NCBI GenBank assembly: GCA_018054005.1
Contig: JAGPKI010000032.1
Coordinates: 1 to 12,844, forward strand
DNA length: 12,844 nt
Source: Caldisericia bacterium
Lineage (GTDB): Bacteria > Caldisericota > Caldisericia > UBA6126 > JAGPKI01
Reading direction: 5' to 3'
Below are positions 5,589 through 12,453 of this stretch, piece after piece. The notes under the pieces are model-generated. The model worked only from the letters and a program-made list of their open reading frames with translations. It had not been told where the DNA came from and made no database searches. The first letter of the stretch is position 1, and each line of letters starts with the position of its first letter. Both the position numbers and the translations under genes were made by a program.

Positions 5589-6782
5589 GTGAAAAATATA
5601 GAAAAAACTAAACTAATATTTGTAAATTTATGCGATATTTTGATTGAAATTGGATTTTACATTTCCATTTTAACACTTCTTTATATAAAGATAATACCTC
5701 TTACCTATCAGGCAATAGGGGCATCAATCTCTCTCTTCTTCTGGCTAATTAAGTCAATCATACAGAGCAAAGCTTCATATATCCATTATCCGTGGAACCT
5801 TACTTTGACGATTCTCAATATTTGGTGTTGGCTAAGCTTAATATGGTCAGTTAATACTCAAAATACAGTTAATTATAGCGCAATATTTTCAGCTGGTAGC
5901 CTACTCTCAATAATGCTTTCTTCAAATATCACCAAAAAATTTCAAATCACGAGAATTACCATATTCCTCTCGGTCATTGGAACAATAATATCAATAAAAA
6001 GCATTGCTCCTGCATTGCCGACCTATATTTCAGCATTAAAAAGCGGTCAATTTTCAGGTGAAGCATTTCTTTTCAGAAAAACAGTACTTCCAAGAATAGG
6101 ATACACTTTTGGTGAAGCAAATACTTTAGGAGGTTTTTACGCTCTTCTCATTCCTTACTTATTCTCAATAATATTTTTTGGGTCAGATATTCTAAAAAGT
6201 GATAAAACAATCAATAAAATTTTTAAATTTCTTTGTAAACTTTTTGGCTATCCAATAATTTTTTTATTTTTAATAACTCTCATGATGACCTCTTCCCGCG
6301 GAGCAATTTTAGGCTTAATAGCTTCACTATTATTTATCTTCTTCGTAAGAAGAAATAAACAAACAAATTTAATTTTGCTATTAATAATTCTTATTCTTTT
6401 GACATTACCCCAAATTAGAAATTTTTTAGGCTACATTTATGCTGGTATAGTAGATGAGAGTAGGATAATAATATGGCTTAATAGTTTAGAGCTTATAAAA
6501 ATATTCCCTTTTACAGGTGTTGGGTTAGGTAACTTTAAGATTGCGTATAGCTTATATTTCGGAGAAGAGATGATGCATGCACACAATATTTATTTAAATA
6601 CTGCTGCTGAACTCGGTTTACCAGGATTTATTATGCTTGTTATTCTTTCAGTTCAAATTATTGCATTCGGAATAATTTTTACTAAACAAAAAGAAGATAA
6701 ATTTTATTATGCTCTAAATTTAGGCCTTACTTCAATGGCTTTTGGATTTGTTATTAGATGCCTCACTGACTTTACTCTCTAA
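5589..6782 (+). CDS. O-antigen ligase/polymerase-like membrane protein (Wzy_C family)
   Basis: The 397-residue polytopic membrane protein has about ten hydrophobic segments. Family signatures are visible: YTFGEANTLGGFY at 172-184, TSSRGA at 234-239, R292 and W296 before the large loop, GVGLGNF at 310-316, and HAHNIYLN at 330-337. Family members transfer or polymerise lipid-linked glycans at the outer face of the cytoplasmic membrane, and the conserved Arg and His lie in the large external loop. The start is GTG at 5589 with no clear ribosome binding site. The protein stops at CLTDFTL, where relatives usually continue with one or two more membrane segments, so the C-terminus may be lost. Its last 51 bases overlap the convergent TPR gene. 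A glycosyltransferase and TPR gene nearby fit a role in surface glycan assembly. Family assignment is firm; substrate is unknown. Confidence 0.82.
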   Translation: MKNIEKTKLIFVNLCDILIEIGFYISILTLLYIKIIPLTYQAIGASISLFFWLIKSIIQSKASYIHYPWNLTLTILNIWCWLSLIWSVNTQNTVNYSAIFSAGSLLSIMLSSNITKKFQITRITIFLSVIGTIISIKSIAPALPTYISALKSGQFSGEAFLFRKTVLPRIGYTFGEANTLGGFYALLIPYLFSIIFFGSDILKSDKTINKIFKFLCKLFGYPIIFLFLITLMMTSSRGAILGLIASLLFIFFVRRNKQTNLILLLIILILLTLPQIRNFLGYIYAGIVDESRIIIWLNSLELIKIFPFTGVGLGNFKIAYSLYFGEEMMHAHNIYLNTAAELGLPGFIMLVILSVQIIAFGIIFTKQKEDKFYYALNLGLTSMAFGFVIRCLTDFTL

Positions 6783-7928
6783 TTGGTATAATCTTTTTAA
6801 AAATGATTCATTCTCAGGATTAAGTGAAACTACTTTTTCCATGTCTGCTAATGCTAAATCAAATTTAGAAATCGCTTCATAAGTTAATGACCTATAATAA
6901 TAGCTCCATATATAATCATCCTTTAGAATTATAGACATAGTAAGTTGAGTTATTGCTTTATCATAATCTTTTGCAGAATAAAGAAAAACACCATAATTAT
7001 ATCTTGTGCTATAAGACAAAGGTAACAATTCTATTATTTTTTGATATTCGTTATATGAAAGATTTATATTTCCAAGTTTTTTATGAATGTCAGCCGAAAC
7101 ATAATATGCAGATTCTATTTTAGGATCAATTTCTTTAGCTCTGTTAAGATATTTTAAAGCTTCATTTAAATATCCTCTATCTCTTAAAATCGTAGAAATG
7201 TCAATCAGAGTCCAGTAGTTGTTGGGGTCTATTCTCAATGCAACTATAAAATCCGATAAAGCTTTTGAGTAGTTTTTCTTCCGTCTACAAATACTACCTA
7301 ATTCTCTATAAAAGGTAGGATTTTTAGGGTCTTTCATTAAAGCTTCATTTATTAATGTTTCTCCTTTAGTAAATGAGTTATATTTCCAACAAAGGGCTCT
7401 TCCCAATTCATAAGAGACTTTTGGATCTGTGGAAATTTTCCGTGCAAATGAAAGATAAAACAAACCCTTCTTTGAAATATCGGGATCACTATCGTAAACA
7501 AAGCTTGTTCCTTCTCTTGTAAGGTATCGAGCAAGCTTTATACCAGAAAAGTATTTTTGTGAATCAAGCCACTTACCCTGGGAAATAGAATCACATGCTA
7601 ATCTTGAAAGGTAAAAAAAATTTGATTGAGATAATTCGTAAGCTTTTTGAAGTGAACTTAACTGATTGAGTAAAACATAAGAATTATAGTAAGCGCCAGA
7701 AGAATTTATTCCGTAATCAAAAGCTAAATCGGAATAATGTAAAGATAGTTCTTTGTTTCCTTTTAAAAGAGAAAGGCCAGACATATTTAAGTAATAATAA
7801 GATTTGATTATTTTAAAATTTAATAAAAAAATTAAAAAACATACAAAAAAGATAATAAAAGAAATATAAAAAAATTTATTCTTGAATATTTTCCTGGATA
7901 GGCAAATTTTTAGCAAAGAACTCTTCAT
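6732..7928 (-). CDS. Membrane-anchored TPR protein
   Basis: The protein has 398 residues from the ATG at 7926-7928; a longer version from a TTG at 7962-7964 adds 12 residues. Neither start has a good ribosome binding site, and both lie inside the preceding DegV gene (53 or 89 bases of overlap), so translation is probably coupled. One membrane segment (about residues 18-38 from the ATG) follows a basic N-terminus. The C-terminal half holds about six tetratricopeptide repeats; clear examples are NPTFYRELGSICRRKKNYSK, NYWTLIDISTILRDRGYLNE and SAYYVSADIHKKLGNINLSY, with Pro at the end of repeat helices (DPKN, DPNN, NPEN). The region before them is also helical. TPRs are protein-binding scaffolds. 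Many O-antigen-ligase-like proteins carry or neighbour TPR domains, so a partnership with the convergent ligase gene is plausible but unproven. The C-terminal codons overlap the 3' end of that gene. Confidence 0.8.
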   Translation of the reverse strand: MKSSLLKICLSRKIFKNKFFYISFIIFFVCFLIFLLNFKIIKSYYYLNMSGLSLLKGNKELSLHYSDLAFDYGINSSGAYYNSYVLLNQLSSLQKAYELSQSNFFYLSRLACDSISQGKWLDSQKYFSGIKLARYLTREGTSFVYDSDPDISKKGLFYLSFARKISTDPKVSYELGRALCWKYNSFTKGETLINEALMKDPKNPTFYRELGSICRRKKNYSKALSDFIVALRIDPNNYWTLIDISTILRDRGYLNEALKYLNRAKEIDPKIESAYYVSADIHKKLGNINLSYNEYQKIIELLPLSYSTRYNYGVFLYSAKDYDKAITQLTMSIILKDDYIWSYYYRSLTYEAISKFDLALADMEKVVSLNPENESFLKRLYQLESKVSEASNNKSKSH

Positions 7929-8778
7929 CAAAACTAAATCCAATAAAAATTGAACGAGTACCAAATCTACACATGGATGAAAGAGACATTTCTTCTAAAC
8001 CGATTGTTTCAGCATCAAATTTGCTATTTATAACTTCTGATAAAGTCATTGTAAATTCTTTATCAAGTGAATAGAGAAATTTAATATAAATCTTGTTTTC
8101 CTTTACTACTGTCTCCATGACTCTTGTTATAGAGTCTATTACCTGGTTCATAGGACATCTTCCAATAAAATATAACTTACCTCCAGAAACTGAGAAAATA
8201 TATCTATATTTTTCTTCATTTAAGCTAAAAATAGGAGGTTTCTTACCTCTAAAATTAGTGTTAGCAAGGACAAAATTAAGATTATCAGAAATAATAAAAG
8301 TAAAAAATCTGCTTGATAATGTATATAATGTGGAAATCAATACAGGAATAGATGATTTATCGTTCGCTACCATATTGCAAGCCTTGATGATTAATGGTTT
8401 TAATCCAACTTCAACAAGGGGTAAATCTATTAAATTAATATTTGCATCATATAGAAGAAATTGGGTATTCTTGGCTCTCTCAATAACATCAGTAATACCC
8501 GAAGAGGTATGTATAGAAAGAATTGAACCATGCCTTGGATAAATAGATGAATAAATTTTAAAAAATTCATCAACGCTTGGATTAATAACTTTTGGAAGAA
8601 GTTTTTCTGAGTTAATTTTATATGCAAGTGTAACCATATCATAACGGCTGTCTTCCTTCTCTTTAAAGACTTCTTTGTCTAACTGTATGCTTAATGGAAT
8701 AATTATTAAACCATTCTTATCTATTTCCTCTTTTGTAAAATTACAACTTGTATCAGTGACAACTTTAAAATTTAACAT
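7876..8778 (-). CDS. Divergent DegV-family (lipid-binding) protein
   Basis: The protein has 300 residues. The start is fixed by GGTGA at 8786-8790, seven bases upstream of the ATG. The fold is suggested by VVTDTSCNFTKEEID near the N-terminus (family TDS-type motif), then PLSIQLDKEVFKE, INPSVDEFFKIY, and HTSSGITDVIERA at 90-102 (SSGLSGTY-type motif). The C-terminal domain contains KPPIFSLNEE and the closing RFGTRSIFIGF. DegV proteins bind fatty acids between two domains; FakB members present them to the kinase FakA for phosphorylation. Several usually conserved spots differ: TSQP is replaced by VINPS, and the GGR motif is absent. Binding or partner use may therefore have changed. No FakA gene is visible here. 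The gene lies 42 bases after the glycosyltransferase gene in the same unit. Confidence 0.68.
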   Translation of the reverse strand: MLNFKVVTDTSCNFTKEEIDKNGLIIIPLSIQLDKEVFKEKEDSRYDMVTLAYKINSEKLLPKVINPSVDEFFKIYSSIYPRHGSILSIHTSSGITDVIERAKNTQFLLYDANINLIDLPLVEVGLKPLIIKACNMVANDKSSIPVLISTLYTLSSRFFTFIISDNLNFVLANTNFRGKKPPIFSLNEEKYRYIFSVSGGKLYFIGRCPMNQVIDSITRVMETVVKENKIYIKFLYSLDKEFTMTLSEVINSKFDAETIGLEEMSLSSMCRFGTRSIFIGFSFDEEFFAKNLPIQENIQE

Positions 8779-8820
8779 ATATATTTCACCTTAACTATTC
8801 TACCAAAAAAATTTAATTTG

Positions 8821-9471
8821 TCACTTTCTGAAAAATGCTAAAAATATTTCCCAATACATTTTTATTCTTTGTAAAGTTCCTTTACCTTTCCCTGATTTTT
8901 CCTCTTTCATAACATGAGTAACATTATGTAAGGAAACTTTAGATACTTCTAAGTCGTTCTTAGCAAAATACTTAGATAAAGCAACTTCTATGCCATACTT
9001 TGAATCTGCTGAATCTGTTGCAGAAAGAAATAATTCTTTTTTCATGCATCTTTGTCCTGAAAGAAATGGAGTAATGGCATGAGCTAAATCAGTTAGCAGC
9101 CTTCCTCCCACGAAAACACCCAAAGTTGTATCGGTCTCTCCATTAGCGACAGGCTCAATTAACTCATCAATGTGTGAACCGGAAAGGCCAATAAGATCTG
9201 CATCAAGAAATAGAATTATTTCACATTTAGCTTCATTGCATCCACGAAGCATAGCATGTGCTTTCCCTTTATTCACGTCATCTCTTAAAACTTTTGCGCC
9301 TTCTCTTAATGCTACCTCCGCAGTATTATCTATTGAACCATCATCAACTACAATAACTTCATTAATATAATTACTCTCTTTGCAGGCTCTTATTACAGAA
9401 GCAACAGTCTTTTCCTCATTATAAGCAGGTATAATAACAGATACACTATTTTTATTTTTTTGTTCAAACAT
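8821..9471 (-). CDS. Family 2 glycosyltransferase (GT-A fold)
   Basis: The protein has 216 residues from the ATG at 9469-9471, whose first bases overlap the stop of the prolyl-tRNA synthetase gene (ATGTTTGA). A TTG at 9499-9501 would add ten residues but has no ribosome binding site. The GT2 signatures are in order: VIIPAYNEE at 12-20, VIVVDDGS at 39-46, NKGKAHAM at 67-74, and FLDADL at 88-93, where DAD is the metal-binding DxD motif. SGQRCMKKELF at 138-148 lies in the acceptor region. It is soluble with no membrane segments, so it probably works at the inner face of the membrane with a nucleotide-sugar donor. It resembles the short GT2 enzymes that act on lipid or small-molecule acceptors (dolichyl/undecaprenyl-phosphate or phosphoglycerate types), but the sugar and acceptor cannot be read from the sequence. 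Confidence 0.85.
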   Translation of the reverse strand: MFEQKNKNSVSVIIPAYNEEKTVASVIRACKESNYINEVIVVDDGSIDNTAEVALREGAKVLRDDVNKGKAHAMLRGCNEAKCEIILFLDADLIGLSGSHIDELIEPVANGETDTTLGVFVGGRLLTDLAHAITPFLSGQRCMKKELFLSATDSADSKYGIEVALSKYFAKNDLEVSKVSLHNVTHVMKEEKSGKGKGTLQRIKMYWEIFLAFFRK

Positions 9472-10729
9472 TCTCTGAAATAATTTCTTTAACTTTTGCA
9501 ATAACTTCTGATGTACTAACTTTAAAAATTGTGTTATTTTTTCTTATTTTTATTTCAACTTCGTTGTTAATTAAATTTTTTCCACAAATAATACTTAATG
9601 GAAAACCAATCAAATCAGAATCCTTAAACTTAACTCCACCGCTATCGCTTCTATCGTCAATTATTGGATTTAAGCCTTCATTAAGTAAATTATCATATAT
9701 AGAAAAAGCAACGTTTCTTTGGAGTTCATCTGATATATTAACTGGTATAACATTTACTTTGTAAGGTGCAAGCTCAATTGGCCATATAATTCCATTTTTA
9801 TCATGATGTTCCTCAATAATTGCTGAAAGAATTCTTGAAACACCAATTCCATAACAACCCATTAAAACAGGTTTAATAGCTCCCTCTGAATCTATAAAAG
9901 TAGCTTCTAAAGGACGCGAATATTTATCCCCGAGAACAAAGGTATGTCCTACTTCCAGACCAAGTTTTACTTCCAACAAAGATTTACAATTAGGACAAGA
10001 CTTTTTGCTATTAATTAATTCTTCCTCTTTTACAGGTGCAATATAAGAACAATTTTTACAATATAAATAAGTTGTTTCACCTATACCTGCTTCAGCAATA
10101 AACTCATGAGATAGAGAACCTCCAATTGTGCCTGGATCTGCTTGCATTATAACAATAGATAAATGAAGCTTTTTAAAAATTCTTTTGTAAGCTGAAAATA
10201 CAATTTCATAACCTTCTTTTAAGTCACTTTCAGAAGAATGAAAACTATATAAATCTTTCATAAGAAATTCTTTTGATCGAACTATTCCAAATCTTGGACG
10301 TGGTTCATCCCTATACTTAGTTTGAATTTGATAAAGAAAAAGAGGTAAATCTCTATAGGATCTAATCTTACTTTTTACAAGTTCAGTAATAATCTCTTCA
10401 TGCGTTGGACCCAAACACAGGTCCCTCTCTTTTCTATCTTTGAATTTAAACATTTCTTTTCCATAAATATCCCATCTTCCTGTTATTTTCCAGGGTTCAG
10501 CTGGGAGCAATGCAGGAAGAAGCAATTCACTAAATCCTAATGAGTCAAACTCAGACCTTATTATATTACTTACATTATTCAAAACTTTTAACCCAAGAGG
10601 TAAATACGAATAAATTCCTGTTGCTATTTGCTTTATGAGAGAAGCTCTTAGCATAAGCTTATGACTAATAACTTCAGCTTCTATTGGATCTTCTTTTATA
10701 GTATTAATAAAGCTTCTCGAGAATCTCAT
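9464..10729 (-). CDS. proS: Prolyl-tRNA synthetase, bacterial type without the INS editing domain
   Basis: This 421-residue class II synthetase joins proline to tRNA-Pro in the cytoplasm. Visible landmarks are TGRWDIYGKEMFKFKDR at 83-99, CLGPTHEEI at 105-113, motif 2 YRDEPRPRFGIVRSKEF at 139-155, MKDLYSFH at 157-164, motif 3 GCYGIGVSRILSAIIEEHHD at 291-310, IIWPIELAPY at 314-323, and a C-terminal anticodon-binding domain (about 325-421). Typical bacterial enzymes are about 570 residues because an INS editing domain of about 180 residues sits between motifs 2 and 3. Here only about 40 residues remain (224-263), with two Cys-x-x-Cys pairs (224/227 and 245/248) that look like a zinc ribbon. The start has TTAGG about nine bases upstream. 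The gene follows the 3D-domain gene by 24 bases and overlaps the glycosyltransferase gene by eight. Confidence 0.95.
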   Translation of the reverse strand: MRFSRSFINTIKEDPIEAEVISHKLMLRASLIKQIATGIYSYLPLGLKVLNNVSNIIRSEFDSLGFSELLLPALLPAEPWKITGRWDIYGKEMFKFKDRKERDLCLGPTHEEIITELVKSKIRSYRDLPLFLYQIQTKYRDEPRPRFGIVRSKEFLMKDLYSFHSSESDLKEGYEIVFSAYKRIFKKLHLSIVIMQADPGTIGGSLSHEFIAEAGIGETTYLYCKNCSYIAPVKEEELINSKKSCPNCKSLLEVKLGLEVGHTFVLGDKYSRPLEATFIDSEGAIKPVLMGCYGIGVSRILSAIIEEHHDKNGIIWPIELAPYKVNVIPVNISDELQRNVAFSIYDNLLNEGLNPIIDDRSDSGGVKFKDSDLIGFPLSIICGKNLINNEVEIKIRKNNTIFKVSTSEVIAKVKEIISENV

Positions 10730-10753
10730 TATTTAAAACCTAATATCTTTTTA

Positions 10754-11680
10754 TTATTCAATAACATATACATCAATATAGCCACCTCTCCAGTTGCTAT
10801 TTTTCAATTTCCTCCAGAAAAAGCAATCTATTCTCATACCTTTAATTGCACCACCAGTGTCACCTGCTACTGCATAACCATAACCAGACACATATAGTTT
10901 TGTACCTAATGGAATAACTTTGGGGTCTACTGCAACTATTCCAAACCTAACACGCATTCCTGATGCTGTTGTAAACGGATCACCATCACATTCTTCAACA
11001 GTTGGCGTATAAGAACTTGCAAGCATTCGGTATTTTTTCACGTAAGGACCATTAAATTCAGCGGTACCAATTGCAATTACCTCTGTAACCGGTTCTTTAA
11101 TTCTTTTTTGCCAAACTACTTCTTTTTTAGTGAGAACACCATCTTCATATCTTTCTCTAAACCTTTTCCGCAAGATTCCATTTTCGCCAGGTGTCCAAAC
11201 TAAGACCACACCTTTTTCTACTAAAGGATTACTTTCAGTAATAACTTTATATTTAATAGGTATATCTCTCTCGTATACTTTATAGTTAATTCTTTTTATA
11301 ATTAAAGTATCTCCTGATTTAAGTTCATGATTTAAAGGTAGGGAAGTTTCATCATTCTCAGATAAAGTAATTTGTTCTTCGGATAGAATTGTTGAGACAT
11401 TACATGGTTTTGAGTAAACAGTTTTTCTTCTACCATCTACAATTAATAAGACTTTAATGCCTTCTTTATATTCAATGTATCGCCCATTATCTTTTGTCTC
11501 ACAAGAAACATAAGGTAATTGAGGAAATAATTTTGTATTATAAACATTTCTCGAAACATAAGTTTCAGCAAATACCTTTTCTCCATATTTAGCAATAAAT
11601 GGATCAGAAAAAAGAAAAGCAAGTAAAAAAAACATTGATAACAAAATATAAACAATTAAATGCGATAATTTACACCACAT
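10754..11680 (-). CDS. YabE-like cell-wall protein with DUF348, G5 and 3D domains
   Basis: The protein has 308 residues. An N-terminal hydrophobic segment (about 7-24) exports or anchors it. Residues 74-130 resemble the ubiquitin-like DUF348 domain (VLLIVDGRRKTVYS, then SGDTLIIKR), and 131-205 a G5 domain, which in relatives binds wall polymers. The C-terminal 3D domain (218-306) shows all three name-giving aspartates: VDPKVIPLGTKLYV (Asp252), AGDTGGAIKG (Asp274) and MRIDCFF (Asp285). Relatives such as B. subtilis YabE, YocH and Rpf-like proteins cleave peptidoglycan in an MltA-like double-psi barrel, so a wall-remodelling enzyme is likely. It is the first gene of the minus-strand unit. A promoter at 11691-11718 places transcription start only a few bases before the ATG, and there is no ribosome binding site, so the message may be leaderless. 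Confidence 0.87.
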   Translation of the reverse strand: MWCKLSHLIVYILLSMFFLLAFLFSDPFIAKYGEKVFAETYVSRNVYNTKLFPQLPYVSCETKDNGRYIEYKEGIKVLLIVDGRRKTVYSKPCNVSTILSEEQITLSENDETSLPLNHELKSGDTLIIKRINYKVYERDIPIKYKVITESNPLVEKGVVLVWTPGENGILRKRFRERYEDGVLTKKEVVWQKRIKEPVTEVIAIGTAEFNGPYVKKYRMLASSYTPTVEECDGDPFTTASGMRVRFGIVAVDPKVIPLGTKLYVSGYGYAVAGDTGGAIKGMRIDCFFWRKLKNSNWRGGYIDVYVIE

Positions 11681-11690
11681 ATTTAAGAAT

Positions 11691-11718
11691 TTTATACATT
11701 CAATAATAAAGTTGTCAA
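11691..11718 (-). promoter_or_regulatory. Sigma-70 promoter of the five-gene minus-strand unit
   Basis: Read on the minus strand, TTGACA (11713-11718) and TATAAA (11691-11696) are 16 bases apart. The start of transcription would fall near 11683-11685, only 3-5 bases before the ATG at 11680. The perfect -35 and near-perfect -10, placed at the head of an operon, make this the strongest promoter call in the window. Confidence 0.7.
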
Positions 11719-11749
11719 TTATTTATTTAGTTGTTAGGTTTTAAAATTA

Positions 11750-11893
11750 TTTAACATCTCTTTGTATTTCTGCCAAAACATAAGCATAAAAATAATATCT
11801 TTAATCCTTTTCTTATACTACTTATATAATCTTGTATAACTGTACAATCTTTTTTTACTACTTATAATTTTGGAGTTATTATTTTCGGAGGAA
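11750..11893 (-). repeat. 144-bp dispersed repeat, minus-strand copy
   Basis: This is the inverted partner of 5400-5543, of the same total length despite small internal gaps. It lies just upstream of the promoter of the minus-strand unit and points toward it, mirroring the plus copy upstream of the ligase gene. The small reading frame of the plus copy is broken here. Confidence 0.8.
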
Positions 11894-11922
11894 TTATAAT
11901 ATAAAGAGCTCATAGCTTTTTA

Positions 11923-12016
11923 TATAGTATAGAATAAATCTAAAGATGCGAAGTCTATGATATCTTGAGAATTTCGCATATATCACTAACTCCATACCAG
12001 CCTTTTTTATACTATA
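11923..12016. repeat. Nested palindrome
   Basis: An outer stem, TATAGTATA (11923-11931) with TATACTATA (12008-12016), encloses an inner stem, ATGCGAA (11946-11952) with TTCGCAT (11973-11979). It could form a cruciform or an RNA hairpin. Confidence 0.5.
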
Positions 12017-12067
12017 CATACCAATTAGAGGAATGTAGTTACTCTACGTTATTTCCATGAAGATGAG

Positions 12068-12124
12068 AATCTTTAAGATTTAAAACAATAACGAGAAAGA
12101 ATACTGGATTCATACCGGTTTCTT
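12068..12124. repeat. Two short hairpins
   Basis: AATCTT-T-AAGATT at 12068-12080 is a near-perfect palindrome. AAGAA plus ACTGG (12097-12107) can pair with CCGGT plus TTCTT (12115-12124), with a seven-base loop and one wobble pair. Confidence 0.5.
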
Positions 12125-12162
12125 AATAATTGCTCTCAGGAATGACGAAGAAGACAAATGCT

Positions 12163-12241
12163 GAGATTCTTCGTTAACGCTTAGAATGACCTCCATCCTT
12201 AAATCCTGAGAATACGTCATTTTAAGCGACTGAAGGAACTC
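12163..12241. repeat. Dispersed palindromic repeat of the GTCATTCTGAGCG type
   Basis: The left arm (12163-12190, GAGATTCTTCG...CTTAGAATGAC) is inverted relative to the right arm (12216-12241, GTCATTTTAAGCG...GGAACTC), with about 25 bases between them. A further partial unit (CTCAGGAATGACGAAG) lies at about 12135-12150. Repeats resembling GTCATTCTGAGCGAAGCGAA are widely scattered in many bacterial genomes, and this looks like a degenerate member. Confidence 0.55.
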
Positions 12242-12435
12242 ATCATTCCAATACTTTACTCCAGGTAAGTATATTTGTGATTTGGCTTCATATGCGTCTC
12301 TTTATTTCGCTTTTGTATATTAAGTATTTATCCGAATAAAAAATAAAACCAACAAATAAAAAAGTTTGTAGTATTAGATAAGAAAAATTTTTTAACTTTT
12401 GGGAATAAAAATATTAAAGGAAATAAATTTTATGA

Positions 12436-12443
12436 AAGGAGGG
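12436..12443 (+). promoter_or_regulatory. Very strong ribosome binding site of the Hsp20 gene
   Basis: AAAGGAGG is a perfect match to the anti-Shine-Dalgarno sequence, ten bases before the ATG at 12454. It is much stronger than the sites of most other genes here, which suggests high expression. Confidence 0.85.
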
Positions 12444-12453
12444 AGATGTAATT

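Larger units (their letters stand above)
11894..12453. other. Long non-coding region with palindromes
   Basis: About 560 bases without any credible gene on either strand. The section 11923-12241 is dense in inverted repeats, listed separately. From 12245 to 12435 the sequence is AT-rich and shows no clear structure; I found no convincing heat-shock operator or -10/-35 pair for the downstream gene. No tRNA or rRNA was recognised. Confidence 0.7.

Noticed and set aside
8093..8542. Long plus-strand open frame antisense to the DegV gene
   Set aside because: It lies wholly opposite a recognisable protein, has no ribosome binding site and no family motifs; shadow frame.
9170..9764. Plus-strand open frames opposite the glycosyltransferase and prolyl-tRNA synthetase genes
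   Set aside because: They are antisense shadows of well-supported conserved genes.
12313..12342. TTGTAT followed by an AATAAA-like box as an hsp20 promoter
   Set aside because: Both boxes are poor and the surrounding DNA is so AT-rich that such pairs are expected by chance; no CIRCE or other heat-shock operator was found.
11701..12453. A tRNA, riboswitch or other known structured RNA in the long intergenic region
   Set aside because: No cloverleaf or conserved riboswitch core was recognised; only simple palindromes were seen.
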